This document shows, in pieces, positions 36,809-47,398 of a stretch of 64,000 nt of DNA (position 1 is its first letter; each line of letters starts with the position of its first letter). The stretch spans positions 156,208,258 to 156,272,257 of the forward strand of contig CM067081.1 of assembly GCA_034008185.1 (NCBI GenBank). The letters run 5' to 3'. This stretch comes from Gorsachius magnificus (lineage: Eukaryota; Chordata; Aves; Pelecaniformes; Ardeidae). The notes below the pieces were generated by a model. The model had not been told where the DNA came from and ran no database searches. It saw nothing but the letters and a program-made list of their open reading frames with translations. The translations under genes were made by a program, and so were the position numbers.

Positions 36809-38048
36809 ACGGGCTTGAGCCATGCATCCCTTGTACATCCTTTCCCTTCACCTCTTGGTAGAACCTCTGAGTTCTGACTGTGAGAGATGAGTAAACTCAG
36901 CAGGTTCACAAAGAAGGCACGTATGAACCTTTTGCAGTCTGAGTGTGAGCTTAGAGTTGGAAGGAATCCAAAACCTCAAAAGGAAATTCAGCTGAAATGA
37001 CCAAGTTTTTGTCTGGTTTGGGGTCAAAACCTAGTGAAAACAACATTTCAGATGGTTTTTATATAAAAAAACCCATGAAGCCACCCAGGTTTATAGAAAA
37101 CTACCTCAAATTTTCTTACTGTGAAGCCAGGTTCGGAAAGAAGGTATGGAAAATTGAGTAATACTGCTCAAGTTCCAGGTTGATGGCAAAGGTTCAAAAT
37201 ATTTTAAACCTGCTCCACTCTAGGTTCATTTCACTTCAGAAGCTTGGCATAAATCCAGCAGCTACCTAAAATGGTATAGTACCAAGATACTTACCAGACT
37301 TTTGTAGTCTCTTCTACCAAACCATTTGCTAAGCTTTTTTTTTTTTTTGGCATTTACATTTAAAATTTCTTCCTCGGGGACTCACATTGATCTTGTCAGA
37401 AAACTCGTGACTTCCAATGTTCCTTGGAATTTTGTTCTCAAGAATTTTCATTCCAGACAAGTCCACCCCAGCAAAAGAAATAAAATACTAAAGCCTAAAT
37501 AAAATCTATTCCAAGAGTTGTCCTTAGTGACAGGCCACCACACTGTGCCTGTAAATAGACCAGACTATAGAAATGCAGAAAAAAAAAAAAAAGTTATTTT
37601 GGTAGAACTAGAGCTCATAAAGTCTTGTTCTTGCAACAGTTGACAGCTTTCAGCTTCATATTCTATGAGGCCCTTATTTTCTTGGTGGAATGAGAGACAA
37701 TAATCCTTCCGGTGGACTAAAAATGTGTTTTCTGATAAAGATCTGCAAACAACAATATATTGGCCATTTAAGCACAGCAAGAGCCCTGGAAAAGAGAAAA
37801 CTTATATCTTAAGAGAAAAGGGTCCTGGTTCAAATCTTACTGAAAATATGCGCTCTACTTTCTTCATAGAATGAGAGTACTCTGCTTAAGTCCAAGCTAG
37901 ATAGTCACTCGCTTGTAATTAAGTCAAGTGAAGAAAATCACTGTAATTTCTATAAAATCTTTCTCCTTGGGAAACTCTACTAACAGTGACACAATAATGT
38001 AGCGTTTGAAAAAGTAACAATCTGAATTCACTAAATGTGACTAAAAGC

Positions 38049-38087
38049 CCTTTTCTTAAAGAAAAGGTGTATGTACAGACATACACC
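38049..38087. repeat. Two adjoining perfect hairpins sharing a GG
   Basis: Hairpin 1: CCTTTTCTT (38049-38057), one central A, AAGAAAAGG (38059-38067). Hairpin 2: GGTGTATGT (38066-38074), loop ACAG, ACATACACC (38079-38087). Both have uninterrupted 9-bp stems and share bases 38066-38067. The CR1 fragment starts immediately after. Confidence 0.85.
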
Positions 38088-38424
38088 TTAGTGCTCTCTA
38101 CAACTACCTGAAAGGAGATTGTAGTGAGGTGGGTGTTGGTCTCTTCTCTCACGTAACTAGCGATAGGATGAGAGGAAAAGGCTTCAAGTTACATCAGGGG
38201 AGGTTTCAGTTGGATATTAGGAAAAATTTCTTTACTAGAAGAGCAGTCAAACATTGTACAGGCTGCCCAGAGAGGTGATCAAGTCACCATCCCTGGAGGT
38301 GTTCAAAAAAGAAGTGTAGACGTGGAACTTAGGGACATGGTTTAGTAGGCATGGTGGTGTTGGGTTGATGGTTGGACTTGATGATCTTAGAGGTCTTTTC
38401 CAAGCTTAATGATTCAATGATTCT
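38088..38424 (+). mobile_element. CR1 LINE, 3' fragment
   Basis: From GCTCTCTACAACTACCTGAA through GGTGGGTGTTGGTCTCTTC, GGATATTAGGAAAAATTTC, AGGCTGCCCAGAGAGGTGAT and the end ATGATCTTAGAGGTCTTTTCC ... ATGATTCT. It covers the last stretch of ORF2 and the 3' UTR. It is about 340 bp, 5'-truncated, and of the same subfamily type as the 53.4 kb copy. Frames are broken and nothing is coded. Confidence 0.93.
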
Positions 38425-39908
38425 ACTCTATGTCTGAAGAATTCTGTGTAGAAGTTCTAATACCTCTGGTTCCTGTGCTGCCTGTTACCCATAATGACCT
38501 AAGAAAAACTACTCCTCGTGGCATTTGAGCAATGTTCTTATCACAAATGTGAATCAGGATAGTATCTTTAGTGCGGGAACAAAACACAAAAGCAGACAGC
38601 ATGGAGATGAAAACTTCTGCATAAGGCAACACAGTAGTTACTCTGTGTGTATATTTTTGTAGTCTTCTCGTCTTTAGTCTTCTCTGAACCAAGAACAAGT
38701 TTTTCCTAGGAAAATCAACACTGTGTTTTCAGTTTTACTGAATTTAAAGTCTGCTAAAGTTCGTAGTAGCTGTCACATTATATGAATATCATTCCTTCTC
38801 TTAGTCTCTCTTACAATGATGGGAAGCAAAATTAAGATGGAGGAAAAAGAAATAAGGAGGATGTAAACTGCAAGTGAACTAGGTGACACCTAAGCCATGG
38901 GAGAAGAGGACCCATCTTAGATCATTTTACTTACATTTGTATTCTTTTTGCTGTCAGATAATCAGTAGCTGGTAGGATACAGGTGACCTAGGGAATTACC
39001 TGCAATTGGACCCTACAAATATTACAAAAGAGGAATTTTGTCCAACCTATGAGAGTGGTAAGTGCTTTGATAAGAAGACTTCTGATTTCATTTCAGTGCT
39101 ACCATCTGGTGGGCAAAATGCAGACAGCAAAAATCACATTGTTATAACACTGGAACATTCTGATACAGTTAGTTTTTGTTTTATTTTGTGAAGGAAACAT
39201 AAGATATTATTAAAACAACTTGAACATCTGGTTTGGGGATAAAGTCATTTTGCAGTGTTGCTGCCAAGCCTCAGGGCCAAGTGCAAAGAGAACAACCTTC
39301 CCTTCCAGCCTCTCCATAATGCATAACACTAAACTGTGAAATTTCAAGTCCAATACAAATGAAGAACAAATATACTGGAACTATAGCTGTACACATCTAG
39401 AGAAATTCACCCGATAGCTTGAAAGCCCAAGAACTGTATGAGATTAAAGCTGCAGCATTTTAAAAGCCAACAGCAGGGAAGGGGAATCATATTCATTTTA
39501 GAATGGGTAAGTTAAAGTCAAAGTTACACCAGGCATTCTGAGGAAAAGAAGTGGAAAGGAAAATCACTGGGAAATCTTTGTAATTAGTTATTGAAAGGCT
39601 CTGTTAAGAAGCTGCAATAAAGAGCAGTGCTGTTTTCTTTGGTACACTTAAAACTTACAATGGGAATGTGCAAACAAGGGTCGGGTCCTAACTTCTCCAA
39701 CTACTGCCTGAACTTTTGGGATCCGGAAGAAAAGGGACTACTTTTTCCAATTTTGTATTACTTACTTTCAAATTAATCTGGCCTCAAACCTCAAACATGT
39801 ATGCAAACTTCTTGCCTGTTAAAATGTACGTAACTGACATAGCCACATGACTTTAATTTTTACAGAACCTTGGGAGAGAAAACACTTCTTCAGGGTTGAT
39901 GTTCCGGT

Positions 39909-39941
39909 GTCATTAACCTTAGTGGGGCTGAGATTTTACCC
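39909..39941. repeat. CATTGACTTCAATGG-type relic
   Basis: GTCATTAACCTTAGTGGGGC followed by TGAGATTTTACCC matches the pattern 'cattgacttcaatggggctaggatttcaccc' of old sauropsid interspersed repeats, with a few substitutions. Only one arm is clear. Confidence 0.45.
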
Positions 39942-40968
39942 CTGGCATTCTTCATCTTTCCTATACTATTATATTCCTATACCATACACCTATACTTTCC
40001 TATGCATTCTCAGATGTAAATAAGAACTAGCCACTGATGTTTCAAATGCTTCCAGTCCCTGCTTGAATGCTCTCTTTGGCCATCTGCCTGCACCCAATAA
40101 TGAACAGTCTTCAAAAATATGATTGAAGTTTTATTATACCATCTGGGATCACTGTGACCTTTAACCTGGCATAAATTTATGAAAATGAAACCTTGCTTAG
40201 CAAAATTTAATCAATAATGGGTTTTTTGGAGCAGGTGTGAATACACCATTACTGGTCTCTGAGACTGATACATTAAACCCTTTGATTTAACTCGGCAGAC
40301 TTTATATAACTATCTTTTGTCTTTAAGTGCTGATATTGGTATTTTTTGAGTCTTGGGTAATGTAAATCTACTACTCCAGAAGGTCAGCCAGTAGGTGACT
40401 TAATGTCTCTAAGAACTTCCACTAATGAGTACAACAGTAATTCATGATAATTTCAACCTTTTTAATAAGGTTCAGAGAGATCTGGTCAAGCATTCCAACA
40501 CTCCAGCTTCATCAGGAAATTTATACTGCGGTTGAACGAGAATAAATAACTGTTTTCTGAGATTTGTCTCATATATTTCTCTTCTGAGTTTCTGCCAGCC
40601 TGTCAACTAGAACAAATATCCATTCTTCCAGTATAGATTAAAGTGACTTCTATTTTTCCTACTACAGTCTTGGCCCTTGACTTACAAGTGATAGTGATCA
40701 GATGCAAGAAAGACTGAGAGGAGTTACTGTGTTATATGTAAAGAAATGGAAACCATTTTGCGACTCTTGATAAAATATGTTACCAAGGTTTTGGAGGCTT
40801 GAACCCCTCTAAACATTTTACGTTGAAAATGTGAACACATATCAGAAATTCTCATATTTTAATGCCAGAAGAGAAGAAAGAACAATGGCAGTTCATTTAA
40901 TCTGATTTCCTACAGCAAGTATTTCAAGAGCATATGGAAGTTTGGGGTGTGTTTTAGTTTGCCTTTTC

Positions 40969-40992
40969 TTTTTTTTTTTTTTTTTTTTTTTT
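40969..40992. repeat. T24 homopolymer
   Basis: Twenty-four consecutive T, the longest homopolymer in the window. It could be the poly-A tail of a minus-strand retrocopy lying to the right, but I recognise no parent sequence there. Confidence 0.9.
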
Positions 40993-42843
40993 AATGCAAG
41001 TTATTAGCATTATTTGTGGAAAGATATCTTTCTGCAGTACCCCAGAAATTCAGCAATTTCTCCTATTAAGACCTTCTGTACATAAGAAATGGCACATACT
41101 GGCTCAGAGATGCTGCTTCTCCCATATACAGTGTTCTGTATTTTTTGAGGGGCAATACTGATTGGAACAACTTTTGCCAAATTGCCAAATGCAAAAGGAC
41201 CTTGCCATCTACCTGGGAGCTTGATACTGTGTGCTTTCCCTGGGCTTAGACAGCTAACTAGGCATCTCTTGTCAGAGACAGGCTACTGTGCTAGACAGAG
41301 CTTATCTGAGCCTGTACAGGTGTTCTTGTGTTTCTTAGTATGCTTGTGTGAGACTCAGTTACCTAAGAGGCAAGATTTTGCTTTCCTTTATGGCAAAATC
41401 ACTTCAAAACCCCTGAGGCCAAAAGAGGAGCTGCTGCAATCCAGTGTGGTATGGTCCTCCCACTGTGGGAAGCATGGCTGCCTGCCTCCCTGGACTGAGA
41501 CCTCAGAAGAATCTGGGGGCCAGGAGCAGCTGCCTCACGCCAGAGGCCATATCCTAACTCCATGGTATTGGCTCTCGGTTCCAGCCAAATTCAAAGTTTA
41601 CCATATGCCCTAACTCCCATAGGGATGGAGTCTTCTCAGTGTGAGAGGCAAATTATTTTGGCTCCCCCTTATACTGAACTATACTGATTTCATCCTTCCC
41701 CTTCATTTCAAGCCCTTCCCATATAACACCAGCCATAAATTATTCCCCAGGAATTCCTTTATTTAACAAATTTCTTCTTTTTGATTGTTACGGTATCTTT
41801 TAGAAAGAGATCCAGTTCTAATCTGGAGACTTGATCTGATAAATCTTTTGTCCCCTCCTCAACATTCAGTGACCCTAGTACATATGTGTGCATGCATTTA
41901 TTTATTCCTTGGGTCTGAGATAGGATAGTATGTGGCCAGGGAGAAGATGTAAATAACATGTCCAAAAGAAAAAGATGAAAAGAAAACTGTAAGGATTCCT
42001 TACTCAGGGTTTAGTGCCTTTTGAAGAAAAATTGGTTTTGACATTTTTCACAATTTTTGGCTTGCTCTTTGTGGTAGTTTACAGTAACCATTTTGAGCTA
42101 AGTATTCTTTTTAGAGCAGGACTAGAAACACCATACCTGTGTCAGGGTAAGGTGCTGGTAGTACTGTAGGAACAATATTCCCTTGAGATGATCCAGGAGA
42201 TCTGCTAGGTTTTCCTTTTCATCATACCATTTTTAAAATGACCCACACAGATGGATACATGAAAGTTGTCCTGGGCTCTGGTCTTCCACAGGCAGCATGA
42301 TTGTCACCATTGGAATGACCTGCTCCTTTATGAAGCTATTCTGACTTTCATAATTTGCTTCATCGCAGACCACAGTAATATCAATCTTGCTGCTAGTGTC
42401 TGTGTCATTAAGCGTACTCACAGATATTCCAGAAATAAGAAAATAGAGTTGCTTGCTTCCTCCACAGGGGGTCCAAGTTGATTTTTAAACAGAGTAACGA
42501 AGATGGAGTCCTGCAAAGACTGTGTATTTTTTGATATGTCTAGCAATACTAGATTTGAGAGAGGCAATTTCCTGTATTTAATGTTTTAGCATGCTGAGTG
42601 GTGAAGTAATGACTATTTTCAATAACAGCAATTTTTTTTCCAGTGGAAGCTCATTCCCTTTTCATACAGCAGCTGCTTCCTACAGGATGATTTTAAGGCT
42701 GTACACATTACAAAGAGGTATTGAAAGCAACAATGGCTGGATGTGCTTCAAGTATGTCAGAAGAGACTGGCCCTCAAAGTGCCTGGGATGGGTGGCATGG
42801 GATCAGAAGGTGCGGAATGGTACTCCTACTGGATCCAAAGCTG

Positions 42844-42870
42844 CAAAAGCCCATGGACCCTGGGCTTTTG
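42844..42870. repeat. Perfect inverted repeat, 10-bp arms, 7-nt loop
   Basis: CAAAAGCCCA (42844-42853), loop TGGACCC, TGGGCTTTTG (42861-42870). On either strand the stem ends in a short T or A run. No transcript context is visible. Confidence 0.65.
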
Positions 42871-45800
42871 TTATTAATCTGTGCATTAGCAATAATTTCA
42901 CATATATTCTGCCAATTCACTAGCCTTGTCTGGTTCTAGGGTTCCTTCCACCAGATTTTTCAGCCTGTCTTCTGCAGCCCTTCTCTGGGGAATGGCTCCC
43001 ACCTCCTATATGTCAGAATGGATATCAAGGCACTTACCTCAGTAAGCCAGCAGAGTTTATACAACGTTCCCCGCAGGCTTCACTTTGGATAACAAGAATG
43101 GTTGTTTCTGGCAAGGACTAGTGGCCTGTGATACAGTCCTTTTAAAAAAGCTATCGTAAAATAGGATTTACAGTGATACTGGCTATTGAGAATTTGATTT
43201 CTCTGGTGCTGTTAATAGAATTTTTTTTTTCCTCCTTCAACTTTTTGTCTCTTAGCAATAGTATCCGTTTATTTTATGAACTTATGAATGCTCTTATGAT
43301 CCTTTTGTGGCCAGCAATGATGTCTGGCACTTGAATATTTGATTTTGGCCAGCAGAAGAGAAAGTGAAAATGTAACCTCCCTATAGAAATTGTAAAGATT
43401 TCAGGGGAGAAGATGTATTGAATATACAGATTACAGGAGAACCTTCCTATGTAACTGGCTGGCTTCCCAGGCTTTTACTCTTTGTGTAGTATATAATAAA
43501 TGGCACTAGATCACCATTTACCTTCTTTCTGCTGATTTTTGTGAACAGTACCACAGCACAGTGAGTGAAATTCTTGGATTCCTGCACTAGGTTTTTCAAG
43601 ACCCAGTAGACTCTAGTGAATTATTTTTTTTTTTCTGTAGCATCAAGCTATAGACACAAGCATTTCAGCAGACCTATGGAATGCATTCTAACAACTTTAC
43701 TGAGTTTGCCATTACACTTCAACTCTATAGATGAGAGAAAAAGGGGCTTTTCTTAAAGTACTGTGTCCACTAATTCCAGCGGTTACAACTGTTGACATTT
43801 TCAAATGTGGGTTTCCCAGAGTCTAGGAGTTACTCCCAGTCCTGTTGTCTGTGGTAGGATGAGGCAAATGTGAGAGTTTCATGCTCATTTCATTAGAACA
43901 TCATTCCCATCAGTCCAATACTGTCAATGGTATTCAGGATGAGTATATTCCTGTGGAACTAGGTGATTTTGTTTCCATGTTGTCAGTAGGAACTAAGCGA
44001 TGGCATTTTACACACTTCTAGCTAGATCCCCTTTTACAGTAAGGATGGAGCTCGGGTGTTTGATTCATTGGAAAGCTAAAAAATAGTCTGGGGCAAATCT
44101 TAAAAGAGTGCACTGAGATTCAGTGACTCTGTGCTTTGGGAGACTTGAACGCTTATCTTCACTAATCAAACCTGTGCTTAAAGGGTGGCATGATAATGAA
44201 TTTTCCCTGTACCACTTCCTGATAATAATCCCATCTTTCCTATCTTATTTAGAAGATGCAGATAATCCCAGTGAGATCAGAAGGTCTCCTTGCCTTCTTA
44301 ACCATGTATGCAGGAGCAGGGCCTTGTGCATTAAAATCCGGTTGAAACACAGAAGGTTACATTATGTAAAGGACTAAAGAAGAGCAAATGATATTATGTC
44401 CAAAAAAAAAAGGTATTTTCATGGACCTCTCATAAAAAAAAAAATCACTCAAGGATCCTGAGAGAGAACATTTGCATGTGTTGTGTTTATACAGGCTTCT
44501 GTTAAGACTAATAATTACACAGAAGCATCCTGGCACTGTACTTCCAATTGCACATACTCTTCCCTGTGCCTCTCTATTTTGAAATCAGTTAGAGTCTGAA
44601 TCTGGGACAGAACCATTGACTTTAAATGTCAACTCAGTAGTTTGGTTATTCATTTTTCACTAGTAATTTATTCAGAAGAGTGGAATTCTCATTTTTTCTT
44701 TGGAAGTTCCTAATATGGAATAAAAAAATAAGAAATTATGTAGTGTTACGTATGATCTTGTATATTTGGTAGCGTTTTTCCTCAGTTGCAGCACCATTCT
44801 TCGCTCCATAGGTAGTGTGTGGCCTCAGTGAAGCCTTCAAATCAGAGCCCCAACAGAAGATGAACTTCTGATCTATGCTTCATGCCTCAGGCCAATCTCT
44901 TTTAGAAGGCTTAATTAAAAAAAAATGGAGTGGATAAAAGCTGCTTCTGACTTCACTGGACTTGGGATCAGGATGATGAGTATATAATATTTCCAGTGTA
45001 AACCCTTGTTTATACCTATGTTTCAACTATGTTTGTAGATATAGTGTCTTCATTTATAACAGGAATACTGAACAAGTCACAGACATGTGTAACACAGACA
45101 GCAGACAAAACTACAAGCATGCAACTAAACTAAAAAAAAAGAAAGAGCCATAGACAATACATTTCAGTAGAGGCAAGATAAAGTTCAAAGAGAAAGCTAG
45201 ACTCAGACATTCAGTTACAAGAGAGATTTATGACTGTACTGGAGAAATATTTAAATATGACAGTTCCCATGTTTATGAGCAAAATAGCAAGTTCCCATGC
45301 AGATAAATAAAATGCATTTCAATATTCTTACACTAGTCTCTGTTTATACGGGTTTATGCCAGAATTCAGAGTAACGATAAGGATTTGCTACTGCAAATAA
45401 CTAAAGATTAATCCAGATGTTGGTGTTGGTTCTTACAGGACTAGAAAGCAGATGTATTGAAAGCAGTGAAGCTGCTGTTGATGGTTTCTTATCTTTAGTA
45501 TTACATTCTGTAATGTGTGGTGGGGATGAAAGCAGTGCACAGAATGCATGAATGATATTTCAATAGTTGGTATGGAGCAGTTGGTAGGAAACAAAGTTTG
45601 TACTGGGTGGTAAATAATCTGAAAGTATCCAGCCTATCTTCAGTGCTCATGCAGAATTCTATGGATTTATTAAAAATCTGATTCTCCCTATGTCTTTTTT
45701 GTTGTTATAGGGGAAAACATAGTGGCTTTGCTGCTAAGACTTTTGTATTTACTGTATCTGCAAAAAAAGAGTGTTGTTTCAATTTGTGAACCTAAATGCC

Positions 45801-46254
45801 TGTTACAGAATGGGATGGAATGTGATCATTTAAACTCTACTACAGATTACAGTACAGTGTAGGGCAAAAGCTGCTCACTCCTAGTGCACAGAAGGATAGC
45901 TACTACTCATGGAGTGTAATTTCCTGGGAACAAGGGAAGCTAGAAGCACCATTCAGTCAAATAACCGGTTTGTGCTGCTGGATCAGATTTGCATGGTAGA
46001 AATAGCAATAGCAGATAGAGGAGACCATGAAGGACAGAGAGCAGGGGATGCAGGGACAGAAGCACCAAAGCTCCACTCATTCTTCCAAAGCTTGAAACCT
46101 TCTAATTTCCAGCCTAAATTTAGTCCTAGTCAATTTACAACCACCAACACTGATGTTGTCTTTAGATTTTCAAATTTCTTCTCTGTATCTACTTTTGTAC
46201 CTTCCCTTATGTGTGCTGAACTTACAATCACTGGGACATCGGGCAGCCTTTGTT

Positions 46255-46520
46255 TTGCTAGGCTGAACAACCTGTTGGTTTAGGTCCTCTTCTATGAAGC
46301 AGGCTCAGAACATCTGTGTGGCCATTCTCTGTACCTGCTTCATTTTCAATACATCTTTGTTGCACATGGGTGGTCAGAATTGTATTGTATTCACAATGGA
46401 GGCTTGCCAAAGCTTTTTGCAATGACGTTAATACTTCCCTTTCTTTAGCAAGACATGCTAGAATCATAGCTGTCATCTTCTTTGTGGCTGCATCTCATTA
46501 ATGACTAATCATCAACTGTT
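46255..46520 (-). mobile_element. Old CR1/L3-like LINE relic
   Basis: Plus-strand text GGCTGAACAACC, GTGGCCATTCTCTGTACCTG, GGTGGTCAGAATTGTATTG and ATCTTCTTTGTGGCTGCATC is the eroded reverse complement of the ORF2 C-terminal region of CR1/L3-clade LINEs. In better copies this reads as GGCTGAACAAGCCCAGTTCC, then words for '...GCCCTTCTCTGGAC', '...CCAGAACTGTACACAG' and '...GGCCTTCTTTGCAGCTGC'. No open frame survives. Confidence 0.65.
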
Positions 46521-47329
46521 TTGCTCTTCCCCTGTCCTGTTAGAGCTGTCCTAATAAATTCTGTAGTTGTGCACTGTAACTAATAAGATGGATTTTGTTG
46601 CAAAGCTATGCTTGGATATTGCCATAAAAGTTACAAATGAGAGGATCCTTCTGTTTGCATTTTTCAGGCAAAATTCACTGCTCACTCTGACCTCAGTAGC
46701 CAAAAGATTATTTTAATAGGTGTGGTATTTATGGTTAAAGAGTCAAACAAGTGAGATTGGTTTTGTGGTCATTTTCCTCCCTTTTTCATCATTTCCTACG
46801 ATTATGACAAAAGATCCAGAGAGTAAGATGAGTAGAGTCAGCCTATGCCAGATGGTCCCACTTCCCACTTGATTTGGAGAGCAGAAAGGATTCACCAGCT
46901 GAGTAGCAGGACCGCATTACATAGGTGTTCTACATCTTCCTCACAACCACTTGACTCAGTAACAAGCAAACTGCAGAATGCTCTGGTGGCAGGTCCTCAC
47001 TTCATACCATGGTGCCTCTTGGCAACCGTCCCCACAGTCACAGCTGGTGCCTGCTCAGCCATGCCTGCCTTCCCTCACACCTGCCTGCAGGAGCTGCCTG
47101 GGCCAGCAGCATTATTTTTGAATGGGCATCAGTGCCCTTTTAAGGAATACACAAAACCTCACAGGCATGGTGGAACAGAAAAGCAGAACTGCAGTGGGGT
47201 CTCCTCATTCTCTCACTAGCACACATCTTGATGTCCCCTGCTATACTAAATCACCATCTGCTCCCTAATGGGCCCCAACACCCATCTGTCAAATTTACAG
47301 CTCCATAATGCAGCTATGCAATTGCAGAG
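46521..47329. other. Non-coding stretch, no gene seen
   Basis: A somewhat GC-richer patch (46.85-47.2 kb) carries a 124-codon open frame with an unfamiliar Ser/His/Pro-rich translation. There is no domain, splice pattern or repeat identity to support it. Confidence 0.6.
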
Positions 47330-47398
47330 ATCATAGGATCATAGAATGGTTTGGTTTGGAAGGGACCTCTAAAGGTCATCTAGTCCAACTCCCCTGAT
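47330..47398 (-). mobile_element. CR1 LINE, 3' tail stub
   Basis: AGATCATAGGATCATAGAATG, GGTTTGGAAGGGACCTCTAA and CATCTAGTCCAACTCCCCTG are the reverse complement of the CR1 3' end with its tail. Similarity stops at about 47398, so only about 70 bp were inserted or retained. It is close in sequence to the 2.3 kb copy. Confidence 0.93.

Larger units (their letters stand above)
34036..38048. other. Non-coding stretch, partly purine-rich
   Basis: No gene recognised. From about 34740 to 35200 the plus strand is strongly purine-biased (long GA-rich text), followed by T11 and CCCC. T14 lies at 37335-37348 and A14 at 37579-37592. Open frames stay under 95 codons. Confidence 0.65.
38425..46254. other. 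Non-coding stretch, no gene seen
   Basis: Nearly 8 kb without a recognised exon or named transposon apart from a short relic at 39.91 kb, a T24 run at 40969 and a hairpin at 42844. The longest frame (143 codons, 41182-41613) has an unfamiliar translation without domain features and is treated as chance. Confidence 0.62.

Noticed and set aside
41182..41613. 143-codon open frame as a possible gene
   Set aside because: No domain, signal, splice or promoter context, and composition typical of chance. Kept only as part of a low-interest lead with the T24 run.
46845..47219. 124-codon frame in a GC-richer patch as an exon
   Set aside because: No known protein resemblance, no paired splice sites that I could defend, no neighbouring exons.
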